Shown here piece after piece: positions 7,608 through 16,134 of a DNA stretch of 64,000 bases. Made by a program: the position numbers and the translations under genes. A model generated the notes under the pieces. That model made no database searches and was not told the origin of the DNA. It saw nothing but the letters and a program-made list of their open reading frames with translations. The DNA is from Alphaproteobacteria bacterium (GTDB lineage Bacteria > Pseudomonadota > Alphaproteobacteria > JAUHZY01). Numbering within the stretch: the stretch's first letter is position 1; each line of letters starts with the position of its first letter. The stretch lies in assembly GCA_030425825.1 (NCBI GenBank), contig JAUHZY010000001.1:434001-498000 (forward strand). Reading direction: 5' to 3'.

Positions 7608-8569
7608 AAAACACCCCCAATAAGTTGCACCATCTTGTAATATAGCGGAATCCCGATTGTTAGATTAAACGGGAAAGTCAGCCCTAATGAAAGAGAAAAA
7701 TAAACACCTGCATTGGCTTCGGGGATAGCATAACGTGCAACGGCCGGGATAACAATGTAAGACGAGCTTCCTGCAAGCGTGGCAAGCAAGACAAGGTTGC
7801 CAGGCGTCATACCAATAAGCGTTCCAATCACAATTGCAATTGTCGCGCTGAGAATCGGAACAAGTGTCCCAAAGAACAATAAGAAAGGACCAATCTTAAG
7901 CGTGTCTTTTAAGCGCTTTCCAACCAAAAGCCCCATATCAAGAAGGAACAGGGCAAGAATTCCTTTGAAAAGATCGTTTGTAAGAGGGTAGAGCGCATCA
8001 CCTTTTGCGCCCGATATAAGGCCAATAAGAAGGCTTCCGACTAGAAGAATGTGCGAACCATCCGTCAGTGCCCCTTTGATTGTCTTTCCCATATCTGCAA
8101 AAGATTGCTTGGTACCACCAGCTTGGCTACGTGCAATATTAGAGAAAACAACAGCCATAATCGCGGCAGGAGATTCCATCAGCACCAGTCCAACCGTCAT
8201 ATAACCATCATAGGCAAGGTTGATATTATCTAGGAAAGATGTTGCTGTGATAAAAGTTGTCGCACTCACAGATCCAAAACACCCTGCAATAACAGCGGCG
8301 TCAAAAAGGTTAAGCTTGCGACGTAAGATTGCAAAGCTGTAGACAGGAGTAATTAAAGCCAAAACCATAGCAAGCCCAAGCCCTGCCACCATTTGAAAAG
8401 AAACAGTCGAGCTGTAAAGCGCCGCGCCACCCTCGAAGCCGATAGAAAACAATAGATACAAAGAAAGTGATTTAGCAACCTGAGAAGGGATCTCAAGATT
8501 AGATTTTACAGATGTAATAAAAATCCCAAGAAGGAAGAATAAAATCGCTGGATCAAGTAGGTTGCTCAT
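7604..8569 (-). CDS. SbtA-type sodium-dependent bicarbonate transporter
   Basis: A 321-residue inner-membrane protein with about ten spans, in two inverted halves typical of the SbtA family. Recognisable segments are the N-terminal DPAILFFLLGIF, the central MESPAAIMAVV and the C-terminal LAGSSSYIVIPAVAR, which is close to the substrate-site Ser motif of SbtA. SbtA takes up HCO3- with Na+. The gene is translationally coupled to the PII-like gene behind it. AAGGAAG precedes the ATG. The protein is somewhat shorter than the cyanobacterial one (about 370). Substrate is inferred from family. Confidence 0.82.
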   Translation of the reverse strand: MSNLLDPAILFFLLGIFITSVKSNLEIPSQVAKSLSLYLLFSIGFEGGAALYSSTVSFQMVAGLGLAMVLALITPVYSFAILRRKLNLFDAAVIAGCFGSVSATTFITATSFLDNINLAYDGYMTVGLVLMESPAAIMAVVFSNIARSQAGGTKQSFADMGKTIKGALTDGSHILLVGSLLIGLISGAKGDALYPLTNDLFKGILALFLLDMGLLVGKRLKDTLKIGPFLLFFGTLVPILSATIAIVIGTLIGMTPGNLVLLATLAGSSSYIVIPAVARYAIPEANAGVYFSLSLGLTFPFNLTIGIPLYYKMVQLIGGVL

Positions 8570-8584
8570 GAATTAACTTCCTTA

Positions 8585-8622
8585 CATAAAAAAATAGCTC
8601 CCCATATATAGGGAGCTATTGT
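8585..8622 (-). terminator. Rho-independent terminator of rpmF
   Basis: AATAGCTCCC (8593-8602) and GGGAGCTATT (8611-8620) form a perfect 10-bp stem with an 8-nt loop. Read on the minus strand it is followed by a run of T (the A run at 8588-8594). It ends the rpmF transcript and separates it from sbtA. Confidence 0.8.
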
Positions 8623-8646
8623 GCATTCAACAAGGTCGAATCTAAA

Positions 8647-8832
8647 TTAAATAGAATCTTTTGGTGTAAAAATTTGACGACCACGATACATGCCTGTTGT
8701 CATGTCAACGTGATGCGTGCGGCGAAGCTCGCCACTGTCTTTATCTTCAGTGTAAGTTTTTGAAGAAATAGCGTCGTGAGAGCGTCTCATGTTACGCTTG
8801 GACGTTGATGTTTTTTTCTTTGGAACTGCCAT
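8647..8832 (-). CDS. rpmF: 50S ribosomal protein L32
   Basis: A 61-residue basic protein starting [20 protein letters not shown] and containing [19 protein letters not shown], the L32 signature. It binds 23S rRNA in the large subunit. It lacks the zinc-binding cysteines of many L32 proteins, as usual in Alphaproteobacteria, where the middle reads [10 protein letters not shown]; this is the best taxonomic clue in the window. It has its own promoter and terminator. No plsX or fabH neighbour is present. Confidence 0.95.
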   Translation of the reverse strand: MAVPKKKTSTSKRNMRRSHDAISSKTYTEDKDSGELRRTHHVDMTTGMYRGRQIFTPKDSI

Positions 8833-8874
8833 TTTAAAATCCTCTTGCTTTTATTATCTTATAAGCGAACGAGC

Positions 8875-8903
8875 TTTATACACGATTATTGCCCGACCTG
8901 CAA
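8875..8903 (-). promoter_or_regulatory. Sigma-70 promoter of rpmF
   Basis: On the minus strand TTGCAG (8898-8903) is followed after 17 nt by TATAAA (8875-8880), about 43 bp before the rpmF ATG. It overlaps the end region of the upstream gene at 8916 only by proximity. No TATC-N7-GATA element is present. Confidence 0.6.
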
Positions 8904-8915
8904 GAAGAAAAGACG

Positions 8916-9752
8916 TTAATTTACCCTTTGATTCGCGCGATTCAACAAAGAGTAACTTTGACCGCCAGAGCGTTGTTTTGTCATGGCATCTACCATTGAT
9001 AAATGCTCAACATTTTCATCAAGTTTTTTTTGAGATTTGTTGTCTTTATCAATAGTAATACTGTGTTCAGTTTTTGGCTTAGCAGTGTTGGCTTCTGGTG
9101 ATTTTGAGAAAAAATTAACCCCAAGCGTTGTTAAGCCCAACACAACCAATGGCTTTGCGACGGCAACAAGAGCCTTGCCATTTGTGATCGCTGTTGTGAT
9201 TTTTCCTGTAAAACTTGCAAAATCACCGAGCCCTTTTCTTAACTTGCCGAAAAACCCACGTTTTTTGGGTTGTTTATTGCTTTGCTCAATAGCTGTTTTG
9301 CTCACAACTTGCAGCGTTTGATTCAAAAGGGCTCTGGTGTTTTTAACGCTTTTAACTTCAGCACCTTCAAGGTCCGCGCCTTCACTTACCATTTTATCGA
9401 CCGCTTGTTCAAAGGCATCATCAGTTGCATCAAATAGATTTGAAGCCGCTTGCAGCGTTGCTTGAGGGTCTGCTTGCATACTTTCTTCCAGCGTGCTGAA
9501 AAAAGTATCTAGTTTATCTAAGTATTCTTTGGGAAGAGCTTCGAAATAAGGGCTAACAGCGCCTTTTTGCTCTGCAATATCATTACTGTCTTTCCACGCG
9601 TTAATATTTTTAACTTGTGCGGCGTGGTCTACAATAATAGCGGTGTTATGGTGTTGTTGCATGATTTCTGCGCTGCGTGTGAAGTCCTTGAAGTGGTCAA
9701 GGCTGTGCTCGATTTTTTCTAAAACACTTTCGGCGGCTTGTTGTTTTGTCAT
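8916..9752 (-). CDS. Single-span tail protein A of the 9-17 kb paralogue cluster, 278 aa
   Basis: An N-terminal helical acidic domain of about 150 residues contains YLDKLDTFFSTLEESMQADP, the best conserved stretch of this family. A basic linker with KKRGFFGKLRKGLGDF leads to one hydrophobic span near 192-214, then a 63-residue polar tail ending NRANQRVN. The layout matches the five paralogues at 9782, 10849, 11842, 15337 and 16135. No signal peptide is seen, so the long N-terminal part is probably cytoplasmic if the protein is tail-anchored. It is the second gene of an operon, 29 bp after the 9782 gene. No known family is recognised. Confidence 0.6.
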   Translation of the reverse strand: MTKQQAAESVLEKIEHSLDHFKDFTRSAEIMQQHHNTAIIVDHAAQVKNINAWKDSNDIAEQKGAVSPYFEALPKEYLDKLDTFFSTLEESMQADPQATLQAASNLFDATDDAFEQAVDKMVSEGADLEGAEVKSVKNTRALLNQTLQVVSKTAIEQSNKQPKKRGFFGKLRKGLGDFASFTGKITTAITNGKALVAVAKPLVVLGLTTLGVNFFSKSPEANTAKPKTEHSITIDKDNKSQKKLDENVEHLSMVDAMTKQRSGGQSYSLLNRANQRVN

Positions 9753-9781
9753 GATTCTTCCCCTAAATAATTTTTTATCGT

Positions 9782-10711
9782 TTATTTTGTACGGCCTGCA
9801 CTTTTTGTTTTTAAGCCTGTGCTGTAAGGTACAACGTTGTCTTTTTTAAGATCCGCTTTCGAAGATTGAAGCATATTTTTGTTTGATCCTGTGTCGATCA
9901 TGCTGACATTTTTCGGCATTGTTTTGTTCGGCGCGCCTTCAAAATCACCAGGGTTTGCAGGCTGTAGAGCCGTGTTCCCAAAACCAAGCACAGGCATAAT
10001 GACGGGCAGGGCAACTTTTGCAATTGTCTGTGTGCCTGTGATGATTGTTTTTAACGATGTTACAGTGCCTGCGACTCTTTTAAGAAGGTCACCAGCACGC
10101 CCCCAAAAGCCTTTTTTCTTTGGTTTTGGTGTTTCAACAGTTTGTTGTACAGGCTGTTTTTGTTGTGGTCCTTGTTGTTGATCTTGTTTTTCGATTTCAA
10201 GCTCAATAAGTTTTTTTGCCATAACAACAGCTTTTTCGAATGTTGCCTCAATTTCTTTAAGCTCTGTCCAAGCTTTTTGGTTAATTTCTTTTTTCTCAGC
10301 ACCGGTTGCTTTTGCTGCTTTTCGTGCGTCTGCTTTCACTTGTCCAAAAGCTCTTGGCAAAATACCTTGTAAAGCTTCCGCTTTTCTCATCATTTCTTGT
10401 GGGTTTTTTTGAATGTTCTCAGATAAGTTTTCAAAAAATTCAGAAGTGCTGTCGACGCAAAGTTTCGTCAACTCACCAAGATATGGATTGGGTGTATTCT
10501 TTTCTTTATTTCTTATTTCAGCCTCGTTCGACATGTGGATGTCGCCCGTAATTTCCTGATACTTTGCAGAAGTATCTTCAAAATCACCTGCTTCATGGTG
10601 CTTATTCATTAATTTTTGAAAGGCATTGAGGCCTGCATTCAGGCTGCTGTGACCTTCTTCTCCTGCCAGCAACATATCTTCTTTAATATTTGTATTCATC
10701 GTTTTTGCCAT
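9782..10711 (-). CDS. Single-span tail protein B of the paralogue cluster, 309 aa
   Basis: N-terminal helical domain with YLGELTKLCVDSTSEFF and a Lys-rich second helical part. A Gln- and Pro-rich linker (about 185-205) leads to KPKKKGFWGRAGDLLKR, a hydrophobic segment near 230-249 and a 60-residue tail with ADLKKDNVVPYSTG and the end KSAGRTK. The KKGFW motif before the span is shared with the 8916, 10849 and 11842 proteins. It is first in an operon with 8916, behind a strong promoter that contains the TATC-N7-GATA element. Function unknown. Confidence 0.6.
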   Translation of the reverse strand: MAKTMNTNIKEDMLLAGEEGHSSLNAGLNAFQKLMNKHHEAGDFEDTSAKYQEITGDIHMSNEAEIRNKEKNTPNPYLGELTKLCVDSTSEFFENLSENIQKNPQEMMRKAEALQGILPRAFGQVKADARKAAKATGAEKKEINQKAWTELKEIEATFEKAVVMAKKLIELEIEKQDQQQGPQQKQPVQQTVETPKPKKKGFWGRAGDLLKRVAGTVTSLKTIITGTQTIAKVALPVIMPVLGFGNTALQPANPGDFEGAPNKTMPKNVSMIDTGSNKNMLQSSKADLKKDNVVPYSTGLKTKSAGRTK

Positions 10712-10748
10712 TTTCTTCCCCTGTCCCTCTTTTTTCTGTAGTCTTCAT

Positions 10749-10777
10749 ATTATATCGAAAATGGATACAAAAGTCAA
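10749..10777 (-). promoter_or_regulatory. Strong promoter with TATC-N7-GATA, drives 9782-8916 operon
   Basis: On the minus strand TTGACT (10772-10777), 17 nt, TATAAT (10749-10754). The spacer and -10 contain a perfect TATC-N7-GATA near-palindrome at 10753-10767. Spacer and hexamers are nearly identical to those at 12818 and 16888. Confidence 0.75.
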
Positions 10778-10848
10778 TCCCCAGTTGTGAGAGGGTAGGG
10801 ACTGCATCGATATAAGGTGATTTATGACTTTAATCAGAAGGTTATGTT

Positions 10849-11163
10849 CTATTTTGCACGTTGCTGTGCAGGCATATTCTGGGTGCCTTGACTGTAATGT
10901 GCTGTATCAACCTTGCTGAGGTCGCTTTGTGATGCGTGCAGGGCACTGTGATCAGGCTTTTCATCTGCGATGTTGATCGTGTGGTCAATGCCTGTGTTGC
11001 CAGGTGTGACTTGTTGTGTTTTATCTGATTTGCCCAAAATAGATGTGCCACCCCAAATTGTAAGCGCTATTGTACCAAGCGTACCAGCAGCCTTGGCAAT
11101 ATTACTTGCACGTCCCAGGAAATCACCAACGGCGTTAAATGTTTTCCAAAAACCTCTTCTTGG
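10849..11163 (-). repeat. 3' module repeat, copy 1 (of 10849 gene)
   Basis: The 315 bp coding for the last 104 residues and the stop are closely similar to 11842-12156, in direct orientation. 84 of the 104 encoded residues are identical, and DNA identity is also high, so the duplication or gene conversion is fairly recent. Confidence 0.8.
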
Positions 11164-11823
11164 TGCTGAAGGCGTATTTGCTTGTGGTGCGGAGGCAGGG
11201 GGCGTGTTGTTGCTTTTTTTGAACACAGAAGTGATGGTTTGCCATGCTTTTTGACGGTTTTCTTTTCTTCGCGCTTTGTTTGCAGCTTTTTTCTGAGCTT
11301 TTTCTTCTTTTAGCTTTTGTTGTTTGATTGCATGTTTTTTATATTGAATAATACGTTCTTGTCTGGTAGCAACGCTCTCGGTAAAATACAGAATTGATTT
11401 AATTTCTTTACCTAGTGACTCTGCGTGGCTTATCTCTTCTCGGCTGGCGTTATCATCGTTTTGTTTTCTTGCTTTATCAAAAACCTCTATTGTTAAATCA
11501 TAGATTTCTTTGATGTCTAATATGAGATTTTTTGGATCGTTTTCTAGTTTTTCTTTAAATGTCTTAGAGAATGCCCTTAGTTTATCCATGTATTGAGGAG
11601 ACAAGCTGTCAACGATGATATTGTTGCGTGTATTTTTTATGTCTTCTTTCAGATCAAATATGTACTTCTTGAAGCTTTTGTATTGATATTCTTGTGAAGC
11701 GTAGTCATTCCATTTTCCATGATCTTTAAAAGCACCTTCTCTGTAAGCAGGCGTGAAGACACTAAGCATTTTATCAAATAAGTCATTGATATCCTGGTAG
11801 TTGCTTGTTTTTGCTTCTGCCAT
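10849..11823 (-). CDS. Single-span tail protein C of the paralogue cluster, 324 aa
   Basis: N-terminal helical domain with SPQYMDKLRAFSKTFKEKL (the family pattern), then a very basic coiled-coil-like region (about 165-200, many Lys, Arg and Gln) and a Pro-rich linker. PRRGFWKTFNAVGDFLGR starts near 221, the span lies near 244-263, and the 61-residue tail ends NMPAQQRAK. The last 104 residues match the 11842 protein at 84 positions by my count, while the N-terminal halves are very different, which points to a duplicated or converted 3' module. Second gene of an operon, 18 bp after 11842. Function unknown. Confidence 0.6.
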   Translation of the reverse strand: MAEAKTSNYQDINDLFDKMLSVFTPAYREGAFKDHGKWNDYASQEYQYKSFKKYIFDLKEDIKNTRNNIIVDSLSPQYMDKLRAFSKTFKEKLENDPKNLILDIKEIYDLTIEVFDKARKQNDDNASREEISHAESLGKEIKSILYFTESVATRQERIIQYKKHAIKQQKLKEEKAQKKAANKARRKENRQKAWQTITSVFKKSNNTPPASAPQANTPSAPRRGFWKTFNAVGDFLGRASNIAKAAGTLGTIALTIWGGTSILGKSDKTQQVTPGNTGIDHTINIADEKPDHSALHASQSDLSKVDTAHYSQGTQNMPAQQRAK

Positions 11824-11841
11824 TTTCTTGTCCCTTAACCT

Positions 11842-12156
11842 TTATTTTGCACGCTGCTGTGCAGGCATTTTTTGTACGCCTTGGTTGTAATGTGCTGTAT
11901 CAACTTTGTTGAGGTCACTTTGTGATGCGTGCAGGGCGCTGTGATCAGGCTTTTCATCTGCGATGTTGATCGTATGATCAATGCCTGTGTTGCCAGGTGT
12001 GACCTGTTGCGAGCTATCGGATTTGCCGAAGATAGATGTGCTGCCCCAAACCATTGCACCTACCATACCAACTGTTCCGATCGCTTTGCCGATATTGCTT
12101 AATCTTCCTAAAAAGTCACCAACGGCGTTAAATGTTTTCCAAAAACCTTTTTTTGG
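11842..12156 (-). repeat. 3' module repeat, copy 2 (of 11842 gene)
   Basis: Partner of 10849-11163. Similarity stops abruptly at the PKKGFW codons; upstream the two genes no longer align, so only the span-and-tail module has been copied. Confidence 0.8.
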
Positions 12157-12783
12157 TGTCGAAGGCCTACTTGCTTGTGGCGCGGGTGCTTGGCGTGCTT
12201 GTCTCGCTTGTACTCTTTCTCTGGCATCTTGGTCGCGCTGTTCTCGTGCTTGTCTTCTTTGTATGGGTTCAATACTTTTTTCAGCAACATATAAAGAATC
12301 TTTAATTGCTTTTTCAATTTGATTAAAGCTTTCTAATTCACGCTCTTCACCTTTGTCTCTTGGACTCGCATCACGCTCAATGGCATGAAAGGCATCAGAG
12401 GTTATGGTTTTCATTTTTGCGATTTCTCTTTTTGCTTGCTTGGGTGCTGTTTTGATTGTCTCTGCTATGTTTTTAGAAAAAGCATTTAAGCTGTCGATAA
12501 AAGTTGACGAAAATTGAGCTGTATATTGGTTGTATTGAAATTTCTCTTTGTTTGTCTGCGCCTGATCTTTGGAGACATGAATATTTCTTACTGCATCTTT
12601 GTATGATTGGTTTGTTTTATTTTTGATAGTAAAGCTTTCATGATCGTCAAGAACACCGTCATCATGACATTTATCAAGAAAGACTTGAAGATGGTCTAGG
12701 GACGTGTTGATTTTATCATGCTTTCTGCTTGCCTTATCAAAAGCTATATTTGAACTGACATCATTCATGAATACGGCAACCAT
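11842..12783 (-). CDS. Single-span tail protein D of the paralogue cluster, 313 aa
   Basis: Helical N-terminal domain with FIDSLNAFSKNIAETIKTAP (the family pattern), an Arg/Gln-rich region around 170-200 and a Pro-rich linker. PKKGFWKTFNAVGDFLGR starts near 210, the span is near 234-252, and the 61-residue tail ends KMPAQQRAK. It is first in an operon with the 10849 gene, behind a promoter nearly identical to that of 9782. An ATG (MNDVSS) six codons in is an alternative start. No known domain is recognised. Function unknown. Confidence 0.6.
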   Translation of the reverse strand: MVAVFMNDVSSNIAFDKASRKHDKINTSLDHLQVFLDKCHDDGVLDDHESFTIKNKTNQSYKDAVRNIHVSKDQAQTNKEKFQYNQYTAQFSSTFIDSLNAFSKNIAETIKTAPKQAKREIAKMKTITSDAFHAIERDASPRDKGEERELESFNQIEKAIKDSLYVAEKSIEPIQRRQAREQRDQDARERVQARQARQAPAPQASRPSTPKKGFWKTFNAVGDFLGRLSNIGKAIGTVGMVGAMVWGSTSIFGKSDSSQQVTPGNTGIDHTINIADEKPDHSALHASQSDLNKVDTAHYNQGVQKMPAQQRAK

Positions 12784-12817
12784 TTTATTTCCTCACTCAC
12801 TTTTTGTTTGTTTGTCT

Positions 12818-12846
12818 ATTATATCGAAAATGGACACAAAAATCAA
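12818..12846 (-). promoter_or_regulatory. Promoter with TATC-N7-GACA, drives 11842-10849 operon
   Basis: On the minus strand TTGATT (12841-12846), 17 nt, TATAAT (12818-12823). The plus strand reads TATC at 12822-12825, 7 nt and GACA at 12833-12836, one base from the perfect element. The flanking sequence upstream of the -35 also matches the promoter at 10749. Confidence 0.7.
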
Positions 12847-13001
12847 TCCCCAGTTGTGTGAGTGAGAAAAATAGCGATAAACACAGAATATGCTTAGTGT
12901 TAAAAAAGTTACTTCTAATTTATAAAATACAACTATTAAGGGTATTTTGTTGCAATTATAGATTACATTTGTTTGTATATCATCAACCTTGGGAGGGGGG
13001 A

Positions 13002-15335
13002 GTGCAACGTTTATTTCTATCTGATAGATATCCAAAATCTTATGCTTTAAGGCGCTATGCCGCAGTTTTGTTGTTATTATCTGCATTTATTTTTATGGCG
13101 TGCTTTAACTTAACACGTGCAATTAACCAAATTCATCAGCAAACTGAAGATGCGCGCCAAGCATCAAATCATTATTATCTTTCAAATCATATTTTTGCGT
13201 TAACACATCAAATGTTGGGGGCAAAAACACAAAATGAATATCAAAACAAAAACATACATCTGAAACAGCTGCTAGAAGAGTTCGAAGCTTCTTTTGATAG
13301 CTTAGTTTATCATGATGAGAGTCGATCTACACCTCGTCACATGAGCGAAGAAATGCAGGATCTTTATTTGGGTGGAACTCCGTCTTTAGCATTTTTGTTT
13401 CATAAATATATTGCACACCTCAAGCTTTTAGCAAATAAGCCATGGCTAAAGGATGCAAATAAAGAAGATTTACTGACATTGCGCCAACTTTCACAAGGGG
13501 AGCTGAAAGACAGGTTGGAAGAAGTTGTCTTTTTATATGAAGAAGAGGCTGTTCAATCCATTCACTACCTGAAAAAGCTTCAGTTTATTTTCTTTGTCTT
13601 GGTGTTTGTCCTGTTTTTGGGTGCCTTAGAATTTGTTTTTCGTCCTTTCTTAAAGAACGTAACGGTGTTTCATAAAAAGTTTGTCTCACGATATAAAAAA
13701 CTGTACCGGCAAAAAAAAGCAGCAGAGATGCAATCATGGAATAAAAGCGCCTTTTTGAAAGAAATGAGCCATGCTATCAGAACCCCGCTTAATGGTGTTA
13801 TCGGAACGCTTGAGCTGTTTCAAATAGGCGAAGTTTCTCATGAGCAAAGTGAATATATTCAAACCATTAATAAATCATCTCACGCGCTGTTGAATCTTGT
13901 TAACAATATTATTGATTTTTCAAGAATAGAAACGAATTCCTTCAAGCTTGATCTTGCACAATTTGATGCACATAAACTTGTTAGCGATGTTATCGCGTTT
14001 TATCAGGCTATGGCAGAAGAAAAAGGAATTGAGATCATTGTAAAGTTTGATATGCCCCTTTCTTCGTATTTAATTGGTGATAAATACTGTCTTCAACAGG
14101 TTTTAAGCAACCTTGTTAGTAATGCTGTCAGGCACACACATCATGGGTATATATTGGTTTCTGTTTCTTGCCGTGCTGTTGGCAAAAGCGGCGTTGAAAT
14201 GCGTGTCGAAGTTTCAGATACAGGCGATGGCATTCCGTTAGAGACCCAGAAAAACGTTTTTCATAAGTTTTCATCCTTACAAAATACGTACCTGAATAAA
14301 GGTGAGGGCGTAGGTCTCGGATTGACGATTTCAAAGAGGGTGATTGAAATGATGGATGGTGAAATTGCCTTTGTCAGCGATGTTGATAAAGGGTCCTCAT
14401 TTTGGTTTGAGGTTCCTCTGTCTTTTGGCACGCTGACAAAAGTTTCTGTTGAAAAAGACTTTAATTTAAAAGGGGCCAATATTTTGATCGTTGATGATAT
14501 CAAAGCAAATCGCGATATTATCGTGGGATTTGCCAAAAGTGTTGAGATGAATGCTGTTGCCGCTGCGTCAGCGGAAGAAGCAATTGCTGCTATCAATAAT
14601 CATGTCGCACAAAATATATACTTTGACCTGGCAATTATTGATTATCACATGCCTGATATGAGTGGTGTTGAGCTGGTTAGGCTGATGAAAAAAAGCAAAA
14701 CCATGCGCAAGATTCCAACAATTATTGCATCATCATCACAAGAAAGTGAGACGACCAAAAGGCTTGAGAAAATAGGGGTGAAGGGGTTTTTAATTAAACC
14801 ACTTTATATCGGAGATGTTCTATCAATGATTTCGATTCTTATACAATCTATCCAGCGCAATAAGAATGTTCCTTTTTTAACAAATCACACCGTCAGTGAA
14901 ATGATGGCAGGTGTTGATGAGTCTAGGAAAACGCTGCCTTCTAAAAAAGATACAAGCTTGTTGCTTGATAAGCGTGTTTTGCTTGTCGAAGACAATGAAA
15001 TAAACCGTATTGTGATTAGCGCCATGATTGAAAAGCTTGGCTGTAAAGTCACGTTGGCTGAGAATGGTAAGCAAGGATTGAAGAAGTTAAAAGACCAAGA
15101 TTATGATCTTATTTTAACAGATTGTCTGATGCCTGAAATGGATGGTTTCAAAATGACATCTGTGATTCGTACCCTTGAAGAAAAAACAAAACGAGAAATG
15201 AAAATCATTGCATTAACAGCAAGTGTCTTACCAGGAGATCGTGAAAAGTGCTTAAGTGCAGGGATGGATGATTATCTAAGTAAGCCAGTCAACCTGGAAG
15301 AGCTGCGCGCCGTCCTAGAAAAGTATTTATGCTAG
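13002..15335 (+). CDS. Hybrid sensor histidine kinase with two receiver domains
   Basis: A membrane-bound two-component sensor, 777 residues from the GTG at 13002, which follows a GGAGG. The open frame extends 66 codons further up but that part is not protein-like. Span 1 lies near 19-36 and span 2 near 193-213, with a helical periplasmic sensor between them. The dimerisation H-box is FLKEMSHAIRTPLNG, with the phospho-acceptor H257, then an HATPase domain with G boxes (DTGDGIP, GVGLGLTIS). REC1 (about 493-610) has D547 and REC2 (about 658-775) has D707. There is no HPt domain and no partner regulator nearby. It lies between the paralogue operons, so it may sense for or control that system; this is inference. 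Confidence 0.9.
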   Translation: MQRLFLSDRYPKSYALRRYAAVLLLLSAFIFMACFNLTRAINQIHQQTEDARQASNHYYLSNHIFALTHQMLGAKTQNEYQNKNIHLKQLLEEFEASFDSLVYHDESRSTPRHMSEEMQDLYLGGTPSLAFLFHKYIAHLKLLANKPWLKDANKEDLLTLRQLSQGELKDRLEEVVFLYEEEAVQSIHYLKKLQFIFFVLVFVLFLGALEFVFRPFLKNVTVFHKKFVSRYKKLYRQKKAAEMQSWNKSAFLKEMSHAIRTPLNGVIGTLELFQIGEVSHEQSEYIQTINKSSHALLNLVNNIIDFSRIETNSFKLDLAQFDAHKLVSDVIAFYQAMAEEKGIEIIVKFDMPLSSYLIGDKYCLQQVLSNLVSNAVRHTHHGYILVSVSCRAVGKSGVEMRVEVSDTGDGIPLETQKNVFHKFSSLQNTYLNKGEGVGLGLTISKRVIEMMDGEIAFVSDVDKGSSFWFEVPLSFGTLTKVSVEKDFNLKGANILIVDDIKANRDIIVGFAKSVEMNAVAAASAEEAIAAINNHVAQNIYFDLAIIDYHMPDMSGVELVRLMKKSKTMRKIPTIIASSSQESETTKRLEKIGVKGFLIKPLYIGDVLSMISILIQSIQRNKNVPFLTNHTVSEMMAGVDESRKTLPSKKDTSLLLDKRVLLVEDNEINRIVISAMIEKLGCKVTLAENGKQGLKKLKDQDYDLILTDCLMPEMDGFKMTSVIRTLEEKTKREMKIIALTASVLPGDREKCLSAGMDDYLSKPVNLEELRAVLEKYLC

Positions 15336-15336
15336 G

Positions 15337-16092
15337 TTACTTGCTGTTAGCTTGTTTTACTTGTGTTTTCTGCTGTTGTTCCACAACAACTTGCCGTCCG
15401 TCTAACATAATTTCTTTCTCAGCATTTTGAAGTTTTTGAGCGTTTTTTTCTTTGTTCTCGACTTCAATGTTGCGTTCATTTGTTGTTGGGTGTGATGTTG
15501 GTGCTTGTGTTTGCGGCTTTTGTGCTGAAAAATGTGTGAAAATACCAAACCCAAAGCCTAAAGCCCCAAGGGCAATGCCAAACTTTGAGATAAGTAGTGA
15601 TATTTTAGATCGTTTGTCTGCTGTCGCGATACGGTCGTTGACATCTTTTTCTTTTAGGCGTCTTGAAGCGAGAGATCTCACGACATTTATCGAATCACTG
15701 GCAAGCTTTCCTAGCTCTTGAAGCTTTTCTCTGTCACTTTCATTTGAAGCTTTTTGTGTCGCTGCAAAAAAAACGCTCTTTGTTTTTTTAAGAAGCCTTG
15801 CAGCTTTTTGCGGAACAGATGCAAGGTCACCTCTGTCGATATCATAGGTGAGAGCATACATCTCTTTACTAAAATCCTCAGCATATTTAGCATTAACTTT
15901 ATCAAGGTATTTTTCTTGTAAGTCATTTTTTTCTGCGACGTTTCTCATCTGCGTTGAGATGCGTGTATCAAGATCATCGTATTTTTCTTGCATATCATCC
16001 AGTGTGTCCGTTACGTATTTGCCGTTAAAATAATTCTTGATACGAATGAGTCCAGTGAGAAATGTGTGACCTTCAGTCGGAGATTTTTCCAT
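15337..16092 (-). CDS. Single-span tail protein E of the paralogue cluster, 251 aa
   Basis: A helical N-terminal domain with KVNAKYAEDFSKEMYALTYD corresponds to the conserved stretch of the family. It is followed by a charged region, one span near 166-185 (GIALGALGFGFGIF) and a 66-residue polar tail ending VKQANSK. It lacks the KKGFW motif of the 9782 group. It is second in an operon, 42 bp behind 16135, and convergent with the kinase gene, whose stop lies 1 bp away. It is a more distant paralogue, grouped by layout rather than by strong identity. Function unknown. Confidence 0.55.
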   Translation of the reverse strand: MEKSPTEGHTFLTGLIRIKNYFNGKYVTDTLDDMQEKYDDLDTRISTQMRNVAEKNDLQEKYLDKVNAKYAEDFSKEMYALTYDIDRGDLASVPQKAARLLKKTKSVFFAATQKASNESDREKLQELGKLASDSINVVRSLASRRLKEKDVNDRIATADKRSKISLLISKFGIALGALGFGFGIFTHFSAQKPQTQAPTSHPTTNERNIEVENKEKNAQKLQNAEKEIMLDGRQVVVEQQQKTQVKQANSK

Positions 16093-16134
16093 TTTTTCCT
16101 CTTAAAGTTTTTTCTAAAACGTTTTCTTTATATG

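Noticed and set aside
12804-13001. 66-codon N-terminal extension of the hybrid kinase
   Set aside because: The open frame continues upstream, but it crosses the promoter of the divergent operon at 12818-12846 and is not protein-like. The GTG at 13002 with GGAGG is the better start.
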